The position numbers and the translations under genes are program-made. A stretch of 64,000 nt of DNA from Euborellia annulipes (lineage: Eukaryota > Arthropoda > Insecta > Dermaptera > Anisolabididae). The notes under the pieces were generated by a model that ran no database searches, was not told the DNA's origin, and worked only from the letters and a program-made list of their open reading frames with translations. Shown piece by piece: positions 11,382-22,112 of the stretch (position 1 is its first letter; every line of letters begins with the position of its first letter). The stretch lies in contig JAKCPI010016411.1 of NCBI GenBank assembly GCA_023213315.1, positions 1 to 64,000 on the forward strand. The letters are read 5' to 3'.

Positions 11382-11524
11382 TAAATACAATGTTAATCAA
11401 ATGGTAAATCGATTTGTTCAAATTAGAGCTTCAACAAGCAAAATGTATTTTTTATTACGTTCAAAAAAAAAATCTCGTTTAGGTCATGTTGATCGTCTGT
11501 GCCTTCGTTTTAATTTTATATTAT

Positions 11525-11557
<33 letters not shown>

Positions 11558-11773
11558 CGCCGATGGAGAATCAGAAGAATTTATAAATAGTTTTAATATG
11601 AAATAGCGCCAATATTTATTTAGTTCAAGAGAGGGGCTAAATCCATTTATTTATTTAATTAATTCACCAAGTTCTGCCCTTATCAGTTGGTACGCAGACG
11701 AATTTCTTAATAGTTCAATGAAGTCTTCTCCAAATTAAATGAATAAGTATATTCAATAGCGGTCTATTCTAGG
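10644..11773. other. AT-rich with simple repeats
   Basis: (CAAA)n near 10807-10832, (CAGT)n at 10964-10982, the GA and A runs listed above. No gene seen. Confidence 0.55.
11343..11380. repeat. (GA)n microsatellite
   Basis: About 18 GA units. A long A run follows at 11528-11557. Confidence 0.95.
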
Positions 11774-12038
11774 CAAGGGCGGATCCAGAGGTGTTTCTCG
11801 GGGGGGGGGTAATCTGGTGTGACTCTTCGCACAGGACACTATTTTTTCTTAATTTCGGTAATTTAAAGGCTCATTCTGTACTTGTTTGCCAGAATATAAA
11901 TACAAATTAAATTTTTAAGTATTAATTTTTAAAATTTTATGTTAAAAATAAATTTTTTTCGAGAAAAAAGTATTTTTTTCAAATCTCGGGGGGGGGGGGG
12001 TAATATACCCTTTACCCGCCCCCTTGTATCCGCCCTTG
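11774..12038. mobile_element. hAT MITE (CAAGGGCGG family), 265 bp
   Basis: TIR CAAGGGCGGATCCAG / TGTATCCGCCCTTG; TSD ATTCTAGG at 11766-11773 and 12039-12046. Contains G runs and a decayed copy of the HP650 hairpin module (TCTGGTGTGACTCTTCGCAC, TTTCGGTAATTTAAAG). Confidence 0.9.
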
Positions 12039-12144
12039 ATTCTAGGATAAATGCGCAAGAATTGATTTTGAGTTTGATGGCTGAATTATAATCATAGTAC
12101 ATGATACATTCATAGTCGATTCTCGATAATTAGAACTCTTCAGC

Positions 12145-12260
12145 AGCCCTCGGGCTTGGTGTAGTTGCCTACCTTCTATACCGAACGTCGTGGGCTCGGA
12201 CCTCAGGCAGTTCGATTTGGATACCAAATGGCATAAATAGAAATGCGTGGACCCTCAATA
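12145..12260 (+). repeat. SINE-A, 3'-truncated
   Basis: Head, B box (GGGCTCGGACCTC) and half of the internal palindrome; ends after GTGGACCCTCAATAG. Small deletions in the A box region. Confidence 0.8.
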
Positions 12261-12399
12261 GATGCTTTTTTCCCCTTCGTGCTTATTTGAACTTATTTTT
12301 CAAATATTTATTTAATTTTTAAAAATAATTCAAAACAGCAAAAACGTTCATGTAAAGCAACTGTGTAAATCGCGCCTTCCCTACTCTGACTAGGGCCCG

Positions 12400-12572
12400 C
12401 ATGCGGCGGATCTCGCAGGTGGGAAGGTAACCTGGTGGGACTGGCCACACGCTTTCGGTAATTTGAAGTTGCATTCTGTACTTGCCAGAATATATATAGG
12501 CCTATAAATAAAATTTTTAAGATTTAATTTTTAAAATTTTGTATTAAAATTAATTACCCCCCCCCCCCCGGT
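12400..12572. mobile_element. Decayed CAAGGGCGG-family MITE
   Basis: GGCGGATCTCGCAGGTGGGA, AACCTGGTGGGACTGGCC, TTTCGGTAATTTGAAG, TCTGTACTTGCCAGAATA and a C run; one end is missing. Confidence 0.65.
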
Positions 12573-12749
12573 ATGAGTAGAAGTTACTTATGAGATACTT
12601 TTTTTAAATTTTATGCTTATTGATCAACTTTTTATTCAAGATTTTTATGCTTTTTTAAGCACTTTTTTCCATATTTTTATGCTTTATTTTGTCTGGTCTT
12701 TAATTATTGTTTTTATGGCTGTGAAGATTTAACCAAGATTCGCAGGTAC

Positions 12750-12786
12750 TTTGGATGAAGGCCGTGATTGGCGACCGAAACGTCGG
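12750..12786 (+). ncRNA. Hammerhead-like motif beside a palindromic repeat
   Basis: Core UGGAUGA (two changes from CUGAUGA), spacer A, stem GGCCGU/GCGACC with one mismatch around GAUUG, GAAA (12777-12780), CGUC. A 45-bp-arm palindrome follows directly (12809-12926), and part of the same palindrome recurs at 21.7 kb as an insertion without the motif. Confidence 0.38.
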
Positions 12787-12808
12787 CAAATAGAAAATTA
12801 ATTAAAAA

Positions 12809-12926
12809 AAAAACATATATCCAAGTATTTATTAATTTAAATAAGCGAAAAATGTAGGTACCGCCGGGGATGTCGATTTACGCTCATTTTTCGCTTATTT
12901 AAATTAATAAATACTTGGTTATATGT
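12809..12926. repeat. Palindrome, ~45-bp arms, downstream of ribozyme-like motif
   Basis: AAAAACATATATCCAAGTAT ... ATACTTGGTTATATGTTTTT with TTAATTTAAATAAGCGAAAA continuing the arm; centre GTACCGCCGGGGATG. Confidence 0.75.
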
Positions 12927-12959
12927 TTTTCATAATTACTTCATGGACCAACACATGAT

Positions 12960-14347
12960 ATATATAATTCTTTATTTATTAATTAAAATATTTTTTTATT
13001 TAATCTCCTGGCTGCGATTATTAAATTTTTCTGGATCTCTTCCTGGTTGGGATTGACCCGCGGGCCAGAGGTTACTCGACGTTGCATTTAAATAATATGT
13101 TATGCCAATTATAGGTTTAATAAAATTGGATATTAATTTTAGCTAAAGACGTGATTCAACAAAAATTCAATTCAACGTGAGGATTATTGACCCCTAGCAC
13201 AAGAAGCGAGAACTCTACCTCTTTATTGCACTATCACACAGGATCAAAGGATTATCTCTATTACTGAGTTTCCTTTTTATACTATCTATTATATTATCAT
13301 TATGTTATTATTATTTTTTTTTTTTTAAATTGGAAAATTATTCAACAAAAATAAAGTTCAAATAATTTGATTAAATTAAAAGCTTCCTCTTTCTCTCTAT
13401 ATTATTTTTTTTACATTTTGTCAATCAAAATCAATTATATTTAAATCAATAGCTTTATATATTTGAGATCAAACGAAATGAATGTTATCATCTATTCAAA
13501 CTTGTAATAATAAACAAATAGATGAATTTTTTTTTTTTTTTTTGGAAAAAGCAATTTTATTTGGTACTGCATTAAATGCACTTTGTTTGGGTGGTGGGAG
13601 GGCGAATGAATATGCATCAAAGGGAATGAACACAAGGGGGAAGGAGACGCAGCTCAATAATTAAACAGTGTGATTGTTTAACCAATTAACATTTATTATT
13701 ACTCTTTGATTGGCCTAAAGTGAATGAAACAAGATCCTCCCCTTGACGCATTATTTTTTATTAATGACTGAGACTAAAACTTTTTTTTTTTTAATGTATT
13801 ATCATGTAAATTGATTGAGAGAGTGAGAAGGGGAGGGGGGAATATATTATCCCAACCAAAATGAGTTTAAATCAAGGGTTGAAAAGAACAATTTATTATT
13901 ATTAATACCTACTTAGAAAAAAGAGCAAAAGTAATTTTAAAAATTTACAAATACTCCCGCCCTTCACCCGCCAACTTTTTTTTTTAGACAAGCCATTGTA
14001 AATTTCAAAGTTCATAGAAAGAAAATTGTAGAGAATTTAATTACCTTCTCAATCAGTATATAACTTCTTCTTTTCTATATATATCATTTATAAATTAATA
14101 TTATATTTTTTTTGTTTTTATCGTTCTCTGGGTATAAATTGAAGGATCATTATGTTGTGATTGATTTTGATTTAAGGTGTGTAAAATTATTATTACCTTC
14201 TTGAACAATAGCTCCTTTAGAATATATTTATCTATATTTTGTAAAAATCATTCTTACTTTAAATATTACTTCTTACAAAATGTTTCTCACATATGAACAT
14301 AATGTATATCTACAGTATATGATGAATTTGGAAAGTCGTTTAAATTG
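12960..14347. other. AT-rich, no gene seen
   Basis: Unplaced AT-rich DNA. 13545-13665 is GC-normal with GCATTAAATGCAC and could be regulatory, but no frame or splice pair is convincing. Confidence 0.5.
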
Positions 14348-14355
14348 GATCTTAT

Positions 14356-16126
14356 CAGTGGCGTAGCGACCGAGGAGCGAGTGGAGCGGCGGCTCCAGGG
14401 CGGAGGGCAGGGTGGGGGCGCCGGGCACATATAATAAATAATACTTTTTATTTAATTTTTTGTCTATAATTTGATCCTTTTGTAGAAAAAAAAATTATTT
14501 GGATCCTTTAATCCAGCGGTTCCCAACCCGTGGGCCGCGGCCCAGTTGTGGGCCGCAAGCTGATTGGAACTGGGCCGCGAACGTCTAATGAAAGATAAAA
14601 ATTATTACTTATAATTAGAGAGCGGAAAAAAAAGTCTTTCGACTTTTGTCTATTTTGAGACTTTTCAAGATTTTCCTAAAACTTTAAGTTTTCGTCCACA
14701 AGGGACTAAATTAATTTCAAATTACAATAAAACTAGAAATTTATTATTTAGAATCCTTTATTGCTTAAAATTACCTCAAATAATACATAATTAATAGAAC
14801 GAATAGAGATATATTAAATTGTTTCATCTGTCAAAGTTCCTCAACATAAATCTGTTCATATTTCTTTTTCATTTCATAATTATTTGTCAATCGTATTTTT
14901 CAGTTCGAATATATAAAATTATATTTAACAAATATGTGAGTAGTTTAATGTTTAGTCAAATCCGAATTGAGGTATTTTTATTTATGAATATCAATATCTT
15001 ATTCAAAGGAATAGGTTTCGAAAATTATTTAAATAAAATTATCTTTTATTCTATATATTCTATATATACAAGTTGTCCGAGTTATTAAAAGAAATTGTAC
15101 AGTGCTTCAAGGCTGTATTTCTTTTACTTTTTCATATTATTAATTCTTAAACTTGATAGCGACTTTTTAGAGACTTTTTACCGACTATTTGGCTAAAAAA
15201 TAATAGACTTTTAAGGCGACTTTTTCCGAAAATAAGAGACTTTTTTCCGCACTCTACTTATTATAATAAAAATAAATGAGCTTTTTCAACGTTAGTTTTC
15301 TTGAAAAATAAATACAGAGGTTTAGTGCGATTTAAGGCTAAAACTATCCAGTTTTCATCCAAATATTGACGCTCTTGTAGGTATAAAACAAGATCATTCA
15401 TTGACTTTTTTCAAACCTGACCCATAGTTTTTAAGATTGCTTTTTGTTCTTAATACAAAGTAAATGCAATAAAATCATATTTTTTTTTAAGTTATTTTGT
15501 ACCAACCCATTTTACTTACACATACACGCACACATTTATACCCAGTATACCCTAGTATACACTGGGCCTCAGCGTTTTTATATATATTTATATTCTGGCA
15601 AACAAGTACAGAATGCGCTTTTAAATTACCGAAATTAAAAAAAAATAGTGTGCTATGCGACGAGTCACACCAGATTACCCCCCCCCCCCCCCCGAGAAAC
15701 ACCTCTGGATCCGCCCTTGCGACCAAAGATAAATAAATATATTATCCTGTTTTATTCAAATTTAATTTTAAAAGTAGACAAAATAAAAATATTGTTTTGT
15801 TAACTAAATATGATTTTTTTTTTTACTTTTAATATTGGCCTAATAAATTAGAAAAAGCATTGAATTATTTAGTAGATATTGTGGTTAAATTTTGGTATTA
15901 TACACAGATTATATATGCTGAGCCTTCAGATGAAGATGAAGGAATCTGAGGAATTTTTTTATATGAAAAATTTTTTTAATCATTTTAGTAATTTGAGATT
16001 TGCATTTTAGGTTTACCGTGGTAGGGTGGGGTGTCGGTTACCGAATGATAATAGTGTTCGAGGGGGAGGGGGGGGGCGCCAGCAGTTGAGCCGCTCCAAG
16101 GCGCCAAAATCCTTGCTACGCCACTG
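14356..16126. mobile_element. hAT-type element, 1771 bp, perfect 8-bp TSD
   Basis: Ends CAGTGGCGTAGCGACC and TTGCTACGCCACTG are inverted, with GATCTTAT on both sides (14348-14355 and 16127-16134). The 8-bp duplication and CAG...CTG ends are hAT features. Inside: a second hAT-like end (14515-14600, CAGCGGTTCCCAACCCG), a truncated CAAGGGCGG-family MITE (15580-15719) and AT-rich DNA; no transposase frame survives. Confidence 0.9.
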
Positions 16127-16281
16127 GATCTTATATATCTTTGAATAACTATTTATTTGTAATCAGATTAATACTTTTTCTTCAAAAAATCATTTTTATA
16201 TTTTTATTTTATTAAGATCTTCTTATACTGTTTTACAAATTATTATTATGTTATGTAAAGGACATTTATATTTCAACTAAC

Positions 16282-16459
16282 TACCCACACAGCACGGAAT
16301 ATTCCAATCTTGCTCAATGTTGACAATATTGCGGCAACATTGATGCAATATTGCAGCTCAAACAGCAATATTGCTAGTTTGGAATATTGCCGCTGCAATG
16401 TTGCCAAGATTCGCAATGTTTCTGCAACATTGCTGCAATATTTTGTGCTGTTGGGGTAC
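16282..16459. repeat. MITE built of GCAATATTGC/GCAACATTGC units
   Basis: Ends TACCCACACAGCACGGAATA / AATATTTTGTGCTGTTGGGG with about ten internal near-palindromic 10-mers of the GCAAYATTGC type. No TSD found. Confidence 0.65.
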
Positions 16460-16539
16460 ATATAATTTTTTGTATATTTTATTCAGAGCCATTTCATAAT
16501 TGGGATTAATATCCTGTGAAATGGCCAGATTAAATAAAT

Positions 16540-16668
16540 AAATATATATAATAGCGAAATGTCCGCCTGTCTGTCTTGTCTGCCCGTCCGTCTGTCATGC
16601 TCTGTTTGACCAAATTCCCGTTTGAATTTTGCACTCTTATAGAGGACGTTATGGAGAGTCCAGAAAAA
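16540..16668 (+). repeat. Fragment of the 2-kb inverted-repeat arm
   Basis: ATAATAGCGAAATGTCCGCC, CATGCTCTGTTTGACCAA, GACGTTATGGAGAGTCC. Joined to HP650 at 16668. Confidence 0.65.
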
Positions 16669-17055
16669 ACTATACATTTTAAAGAGCATCTAAAAAATAA
16701 TTGATTTTTGAATTAAAAAAAAAAAAAATGTTGGAGCAGAATTTTGAGAACTGAAAAAGTACATCAGTGAAGTATTAGTACTATTTGGCCGATTTTGATT
16801 AAAAGCTTATTTTCACGTTCCAGGAAGGTACAAAACTTAAATATAAAATTTCAACCTCGTAGTTCAATTCCTTCATGCTTAAAATTGAACACACACCCAC
16901 AGACAGACCATGTCGCGAAAACCACTTTTTTGGATTCAGGGGACCTCAAAACGTGAAGATTCATCAAAATCTCGACATCGAATTTTTGACATGAATCCAA
17001 TACTTTCTCTCTATATATATATTACATATATACATAGGTAAGAGAAAGTAAAAAT
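16668..17055 (+). repeat. HP650 copy lacking the hairpin end
   Basis: Starts inside the body (ACATTTTAAAGAGCATC), runs through ACAGACCATGTCGCGAAAAC and ends GGTAAGAGAAAGTA. It abuts a fragment of another repeat at 16545-16668, so the hairpin end was replaced. Confidence 0.75.
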
Positions 17056-17713
17056 TGCCCAAGTTGATGAATAGCCGGTACACAGTAGCAGCGGGAGTGG
17101 ACAATGCCCCGCCCCGATTATTTTCTTTTTATTTCTTTTCATAAATACATAATACGTACCCCCTCCCTCGTGCCATACACTCAATCTAGACAGAGAGATT
17201 CCTTTCCGTCTTTTGGCTCTTTCCAAGATCAAAAGAGCGACGATCCTCCTCAAAAAGCAGCAGCAGCAGCAGCAACGAACGAATTGCAATCAGGAGAGTT
17301 TGCCAAAGATTCATCGACGCAAAAAGCTTTCTTTTCCGGAAAGAGACACATCTAGCAAGTAGATGAATGATTCTCTCTCTTTTCTTTTTTTTCTTGCCTT
17401 TTTTTTTTTTTCTTACAATCCATAAGCTCTCTCTTTTGGAAACCAAGCAATTTTATGTTACAAAATATATTGTAGATTTTTATATACGTATATACTTTGA
17501 TCAATCAGAAATTCTAAGGCAGAGAAAATCAACCAATGAAATGAAAGGGATTTTATTTTAATGCAATCACAGAAAGAGAGAGAAAGAAAAAGAGCTAAGG
17601 CTATTAATTAAATGAAAAATAAATAAATAAATAAATAAATATACTGAGATCATAAAAAAAAAAATAATGAACTCTAGCAGCACAGTTCTAGCAGGTGATT
17701 CGTTCTAAATCCT
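17056..17713. other. Non-repetitive segment with CAG run
   Basis: 17100-17350 is GC-normal with (CAG)6 at 17257-17274. Two plus frames are open across it (one has polyA, one polyS), and splice signals are weak, so I do not call an exon. An (AAAT)n run follows at 17620-17640. Confidence 0.4.
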
Positions 17714-18113
17714 AAGGCGGCTATCCACGTAACTGCAAACTTGACAAGCATGCACCTGCAATCTTTTTGTACAAGCAACGTCTGTAGGAGAATTTTGTGC
17801 AAGCATTTTAATTGTGCAAGCCTCTTGATGCTCGATTGAATTTTAATCATGCACAAGCATATTTGCGCAAGCAAAACTCGCCGCCATTTTATAGACGTCT
17901 TGACATTTGATATTTATTTAATAGGCCTAATATTTATTGTGTCTCTGCTTAAAGCAAGCGAGTTATAACCTTTTGAGTTTTTAGGTGAATTTTCGGCATA
18001 AGCTGTTTCTTGCACAAGTATGCTTGTGTCGAAGGGAATTTGTGCATGCTGGTACTACAAAAAGATTGCACATACATGATTGTCAAGTTTGCAGTTACGT
18101 GTGTAGCCCCCTT
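17714..18113. repeat. MITE with 60-bp TIR and GCACAAGC units
   Basis: Left AAGGCGGCTATCCACGTAAC and right TACGTGTGTAGCCCCCTT are inverted and stay alignable over ~60 bp (CTGCAAACTTGACAA, TGCAATCTTTTTGTA). The interior has about eight copies of TTGTGCAAGC or its complement. Confidence 0.7.
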
Positions 18114-18242
18114 ATAAAGAACTTAGGATTTGTTTGGAAAATTATTCCCAAACTTTTATCTCTGGAACCACTCAAAGAAATAAGGATGAATACTGTATAA
18201 TGATCATTTTAAGAACATATTGGACAAGGTTAAAAAAGGCTT

Positions 18243-18544
18243 GATTGATTGATTAGTTGTTCTGGGGCTTCTCTTTGCACTGCGACCTTCTAGATCAGAT
18301 CTATTGTGCTCCCCCGATCTAGGAATGGTTCGAATTCGGGTGATGTTTTACCCCTGAATTCCTATGTCCATCCCTCAGGCCCTAAGTGCCTGGAATTGGA
18401 GGGGATGTGTACTCCCTTTTGCTCCAGCAGAGACGTTCGACTTTGGTTGAATTTTTTCGGCAAGTTGGGTTCGAACTCGAGTGACATTTTACCTCGTATT
18501 ACTAAGCCTCAGCTTATCCGATAAGCCACGCTCGCCTCCTAAAA
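18243..18544 (-). repeat. SINE-C with 11-bp target duplication
   Basis: Minus strand head GGAGGCGAGCGTGGCTTATC with a B-box-like GAGTTCGAACCC, a ~250-bp body and a TTGATTGATT-type simple-repeat tail. AAAAAAGGCTT flanks it on both sides (18232-18242 and 18545-18555). A third tRNA-derived SINE family. Confidence 0.7.
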
Positions 18545-18744
18545 AAAAAAGGCTTACTAATACTTATTGATATGATAACTCAGCATCCGTTGGACGAAAT
18601 ATTTTGAAATTTAGTACAAAATAAGATTAAATTAAGATTTTTCAAAGTTATGGAAATTTCTGACAAAAACATCACCTTCAAAAACATCACCTGCATCTTA
18701 ATCGTTAATTAATTTTAATTGGTTTTAACTTTTCATTTTGCTTG

Positions 18745-19320
18745 GGAGCCGTGGCTCAGTGGAGAAGACATTAGCTTCTCGCATCGGAGTCCCGGGTTCG
18801 CTTCCCGTCCCAAGCGAGAACAATTTATTTCATTTGATTTGACTACAAATACAAAGCGTGTCTGCACTATCTCTCTTCTACAGGTATTACCATGGTCAAT
18901 GCTCTGCCGAATTAAAATCAATTATCCCACCCAATGCAACATATACACGGAACACAATAGAGGCATCGTCCCAGCATCCCTATGCTGTTCATCTCTCAAC
19001 TAACAGAACTTGTCAATTTCATTCTTCCTTTGTCCCCATGACCTCCCGTGATTGGAACAAGCTCCCTGCGTCTATCTTCCCCAAAACCTACAATCTTCAG
19101 ATTTTCAAGTCTAACCTCAACAGGCATCTTCTCAGTTCCCGCAGTTGAGTTCCCCTTTTATGCTTCTCCTTTTGTTTTTATTTTCTTCCTGGCTGCATGT
19201 GACCACTGGTCATTATAGGTCTTCGGAGCTCGAACCTTATGCACCCATTCCAAAAAAAAAAAAATCATTTGAAATAAATAGGGATGGGGTCTAAATAGCC
19301 TTAGATGCCAAAAAAGACCT
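18745..19320 (+). repeat. SINE-B interrupted by a LINE tail
   Basis: Second tRNA-derived SINE: GGAGCCGTGGCTCAGTGGAG (A box) and GGGTTCGCTTCCC (B box), then a body ending GCCTTAGATGCCAAAAAAGA. A LINE 3' end is inserted at 18856-19264. Comparison with the uninterrupted copy at 48.1 kb shows the two halves belong together. The tail segment GGCCTCAGATGCCGAAAAAG resembles the SINE-A tail (GGCCTGAGTTGCCGAAAAG), so both may use the same LINE machinery. Confidence 0.8.
18856..19264 (+). mobile_element. 5'-truncated LINE (RT C-terminus and 3' UTR) in SINE-B
   Basis: The frame at 18858-19148 reads LSLFYRYYHGQCSAELK, HPYAVHLSTNRTCQF, FVPMTSRDWNKLP and NLNRHLLS, the typical C-terminal segment of Jockey/CR1-group reverse transcriptases. 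A ~110-bp 3' UTR (CTGGTCATTATAGGTCTTCG) and poly(A) follow. The catalytic domain is absent. Two more copies lie at 23.8 and 57.8 kb. Confidence 0.85.
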
Positions 19321-19512
19321 TAAAAAAAAATTTCATTTGGCTTTAATTTTTCATAGAGCAAGACAAAACTTGCTTTTTCCAATGGGCGAATTCATTTTCT
19401 GAAATTTTTTGAGCCTCCCCTTTTGGCAATTTTGGGACCCAATTATTTTTGAAAATTTGAAAAGAAAATTTAGTGACAAATTTGTTAAATAAAAGATGTG
19501 TGTTTGTTCCAG

Positions 19513-19596
19513 GAGCCCAGCCGGGAGTTCTGCGCTGGGCGGAAATGGACCGACGCCGAAGAGGACTTCCGGCGTTCCGACGCTGATCTGCAAGAG
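19513..19596 (+). CDS. Candidate 84-bp internal exon of an unidentified host gene
   Basis: This is the best protein-coding candidate in the window. A GC-rich 84-bp block stands alone in AT-rich DNA. It follows a pyrimidine-containing acceptor (tgtttgttccag) and is followed by a donor (gtcagt). Its 28 codons are open from the first base, so both introns would be phase 0. The peptide starts EPSREFCAGRKW, contains WTDAEED and ends DADLQE; it is charged and not low-complexity. I do not recognise the protein. W-T-x-x-E-E recalls the start of a SANT/Myb helix, but the exon is too short to claim that. No other copy was noticed in the window, which argues against a repeat. No neighbouring plus-strand exon was found, so flanking introns would be long. 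Confidence 0.5.
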
Positions 19597-20040
19597 GTCA
19601 GTCAATCATTCTTATATTTATAATATAAAGAGAAAGTAAATTTTTTCCTCATTAATATTAACAGAGAGTGAGAGATTAAATTTTTTTTTTTTAGTAATTA
19701 AATTTCTAATCCCTCAAGTCCGCATTTGTGATCAGATATCAATTGTCCTCATCTCTTGGCCTCATCTCAATGATTTTATTTAATTTAAATACTCAACCTA
19801 AGAGAACAAACATTGACACACTTAGAAAGAAAAAAAAAGCTCCTTAATAAAATTAACACATGCAAAATTAACTAGTACACTTCTAAACTTGGCTAGAAAA
19901 TTCAGGCTGACGCCTCGATCGAGGATTAGAACGATTAAAAATATTTATATTAATATATGTTAATATAAAATAGCAGTAATATGTATTTAGCCAAGAGACC
20001 TACTAAACCAATATTTAATGTGTGCCTACGCATTGTATCT
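19597..20040. other. Downstream intron candidate
   Basis: AT-rich DNA after the candidate exon donor, including a decayed HP650 right end (19612-19640). No second exon found. Confidence 0.4.
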
Positions 20041-20440
20041 TGAAAAAGCTGGTGTGATGGTCGCTATCGGTAATCGAAAGTTGAGTTCTGTGCTTGTCAC
20101 ACCAGATTTTTTTTGTGTCGAGATATATTTAGTTTCCGCCGATATATTAGAATTCAAAATGTAAAATTTATAACAAAACCTGATCTACCATCCGTCATAA
20201 AGTCGACCGAGAAAAGAAACCACGTGATAGCTCAACGCAGTAAAATTTAGGAGAATATTTATATTTTGTTACCATGGCAACCATTTCTCATCTTCCTATA
20301 AAGTACAAGAGTAAAGTGGTCTTCAGAAGATTTCAATGGCAAAATGAGAATATACATTTTAAAGAGCATCTAAAAAATAATTGATTTTTGAATTTTAATC
20401 AAAATTGTGGGAGCGAATTTTGAGAAAATCTAAAAAAAAA
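20041..20440 (+). repeat. HP650 copy, right end missing
   Basis: Shortened hairpin (20041-20119), TCGAGATATATTTAGTTTCC, GTTACCATGGCAACC box, AAAGAGCATC; stops after AATTTTGAGAAAATC. Interrupted near 20158-20245 by unrelated bases. Confidence 0.7.
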
Positions 20441-21000
20441 AACACACAATGCAAGTGAAACTTTTTTTTCGGATAGTAGGCGTTTAACTGAAAAATTTCA
20501 GAAAATTTAGGGAATTAAAATCGCGTTTTTAATCTTAACTTAATAATTGGCAAATGGGAAATCAATAGACGCATGTTAAAAACTGAGAACAATATTTATT
20601 TAGCAATTGAAGATTTGAATCATTTTAAATTATTTAAAAAATTATATTTTATCAATTTAAAAAAATTGAATAATTAAATCTTACAATTATTTTTTTTTTA
20701 TAATTCGTCATATATATTAAATTTCAACTTTTCTATTTTTGACGTCATGGCTTGTAACGCAAAATGCTGATAGAAGAGCGAAAAAATTTAAGAGGATCAA
20801 ATAAAAGTTTCACTTTAAAAAGTCTCAGTAAAGAACAAATAAATGCCTTTAAAAAGAGATGAATTTTATCAATTGAATGTAAATTATTACTCATAATGAT
20901 GATAAATAAATTTTGTATTAAACATGGCGTGTAATAATAAAGGGAACTGAAAAAATTTTGATATTTAGAATAATAAAAGAGAGAAGGGAATTTGCAAATT

Positions 21001-21166
21001 GGCGATTATCGGTTTGCACCTGGCCGGCGGGGGCGTTTCCGGTGATGACGTCAGCAGAGGCCAGAAATAAACTCGCAGCCTCTGGCATCTGAGAGCCACT
21101 GTGCACTCTGCACCTCCTTCACAAAAAAAAAGAACAGGCGAGGTGCTCACACCGATAATTGCCCCT
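21001..21166. promoter_or_regulatory. GC-rich block with CRE and inverted ends
   Basis: GGCGATTATCGGT (21001) and ACCGATAATTGCC (21149-21161) are inverted; inside are GCCGGCGGGGGCG, TGACGTCA (21046-21053) and CAGAGTGCACAGTGGC-type inverted words. Could be a regulatory element, a structured RNA or a small MITE. Confidence 0.3.
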
Positions 21167-21436
21167 CCCACAAAAATAATAAAGCTATAAAATGCCTCTT
21201 AGCAATGAATGAATGAATGAATATTTATTAAATCAAAATAAGAAAAGTTGGAAATGACAAAAACTTTGATAATAATAAAAGCTAGACAGATAATTGTGTG
21301 TCGATTAAACAACCATTTGACTACAATAGCCCATGTGCTTTGCTAATCCTCTCCCCTTGATAGAATGAATCATAGATCACAATCCCCTGAATCAAAGATG
21401 ATCTGAGAATGACAATATACAGTATGTGTAATAAAA

Positions 21437-21646
21437 ATGCCCCTTTACTGGTGGCCCTGGCCGGAAGGAAGTACACCACCAGCCCACATTGTTAACAAAT
21501 TCCAAGCGCTATTGGACTTGCGAATGTTTGATTGGTGCTCAACAAATGAGGAGCTAAATACCCAGCTTAAAATGTATGATATTCTTATCAAACAATGTAG
21601 TCGATCTGGTAGAGGCGTATTATATATGGACCCTGTTACGCATTAG
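21437..21646 (+). pseudogene. Unidentified coding fragment truncated by a MITE
   Basis: A 69-codon frame opens MPLYWWPWPEG and continues through HIVNKFQALLDLRMFDWC, ELNTQLKMYDILIKQC and SRSGRGVLY. It reads like genuine protein: amphipathic, with normal composition. The frame runs directly into a TGGACCCTG-type MITE at 21627, so its last codons (MDPVTH) are MITE sequence. Past the MITE (21927 on) the frame is open for a further short stretch. It may be an exon of a host gene or part of a TE protein; I cannot decide. The start codon is only the first ATG in the frame. Confidence 0.35.
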
Positions 21647-21926
21647 TGTGTCAAACGCCAGCTACCGAGTTTTGAAAAAATTAACATTAAAGTTTTTTAA
21701 ATAAAGAATCATGTGTTGGTCAATGAGGTAATTATGAAAAACATATAACCAAGTATTTATTGAGCGTGAATCGACGGATCCGTGGCGGTACCTACATTTT
21801 TCGCTTATTTAAATTAATAAATACTTGATTATATGTTTTTTAAAGTTTTTTGTTTTCATTGGATTATATATAATTTTAAATTTTAATTTTTTTGGTGCTT
21901 GACACACTAATGCATAACAGGGTCCA
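21627..21926. mobile_element. MITE-T (TGGACCCTG) with nested insertion
   Basis: MITE-T ends read TGGACCCTGTTACGCATTAG / GCATAACAGGGTCCA, continuing TGTGTCAAGCGCC; flanks suggest TA target. This copy holds a 141-bp insertion (21699-21839) flanked by TTAAAGTTTTTT on both sides. It cuts off the coding fragment at 21.4-21.6 kb. Confidence 0.85.
21699..21839. mobile_element. Insertion of the 12.8-kb palindromic family, 12-bp TSD
   Basis: Shares CATGTGTTGGTCAATGAGG, AATTATGAAAAACATATAAC, CAAGTATTTATT and GTACCTACATTTTTCGC with 12.8-13.0 kb, on the opposite strand. TSD TTAAAGTTTTTT at 21687-21698 and 21840-21851. A 12-bp duplication suggests retrotransposition, fitting a Penelope-related element. 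Confidence 0.7.
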
Positions 21927-22112
21927 AATATGAAGGGAAGGAAACAAGAGCTCGAGTTCAAATCTCTCGAGGGGCGGTTTTTTTTTTTTTTTAATTTTTC
22001 ATAAACCTGTTTATGAAACTTGTAATAAATTGGTTTATGAAAGTTCATGAACATATACCCGAATCTAAATTTCATATACAGTTTGTGTAACAGACAAGGG
22101 GGGGGGGGGGGG

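Noticed and set aside
18745..18815. tRNA gene
   Set aside because: A and B boxes are present but the cloverleaf does not pair well and the segment is the head of a dispersed SINE. The same holds at 27.97, 44.15 kb and in SINE-A.
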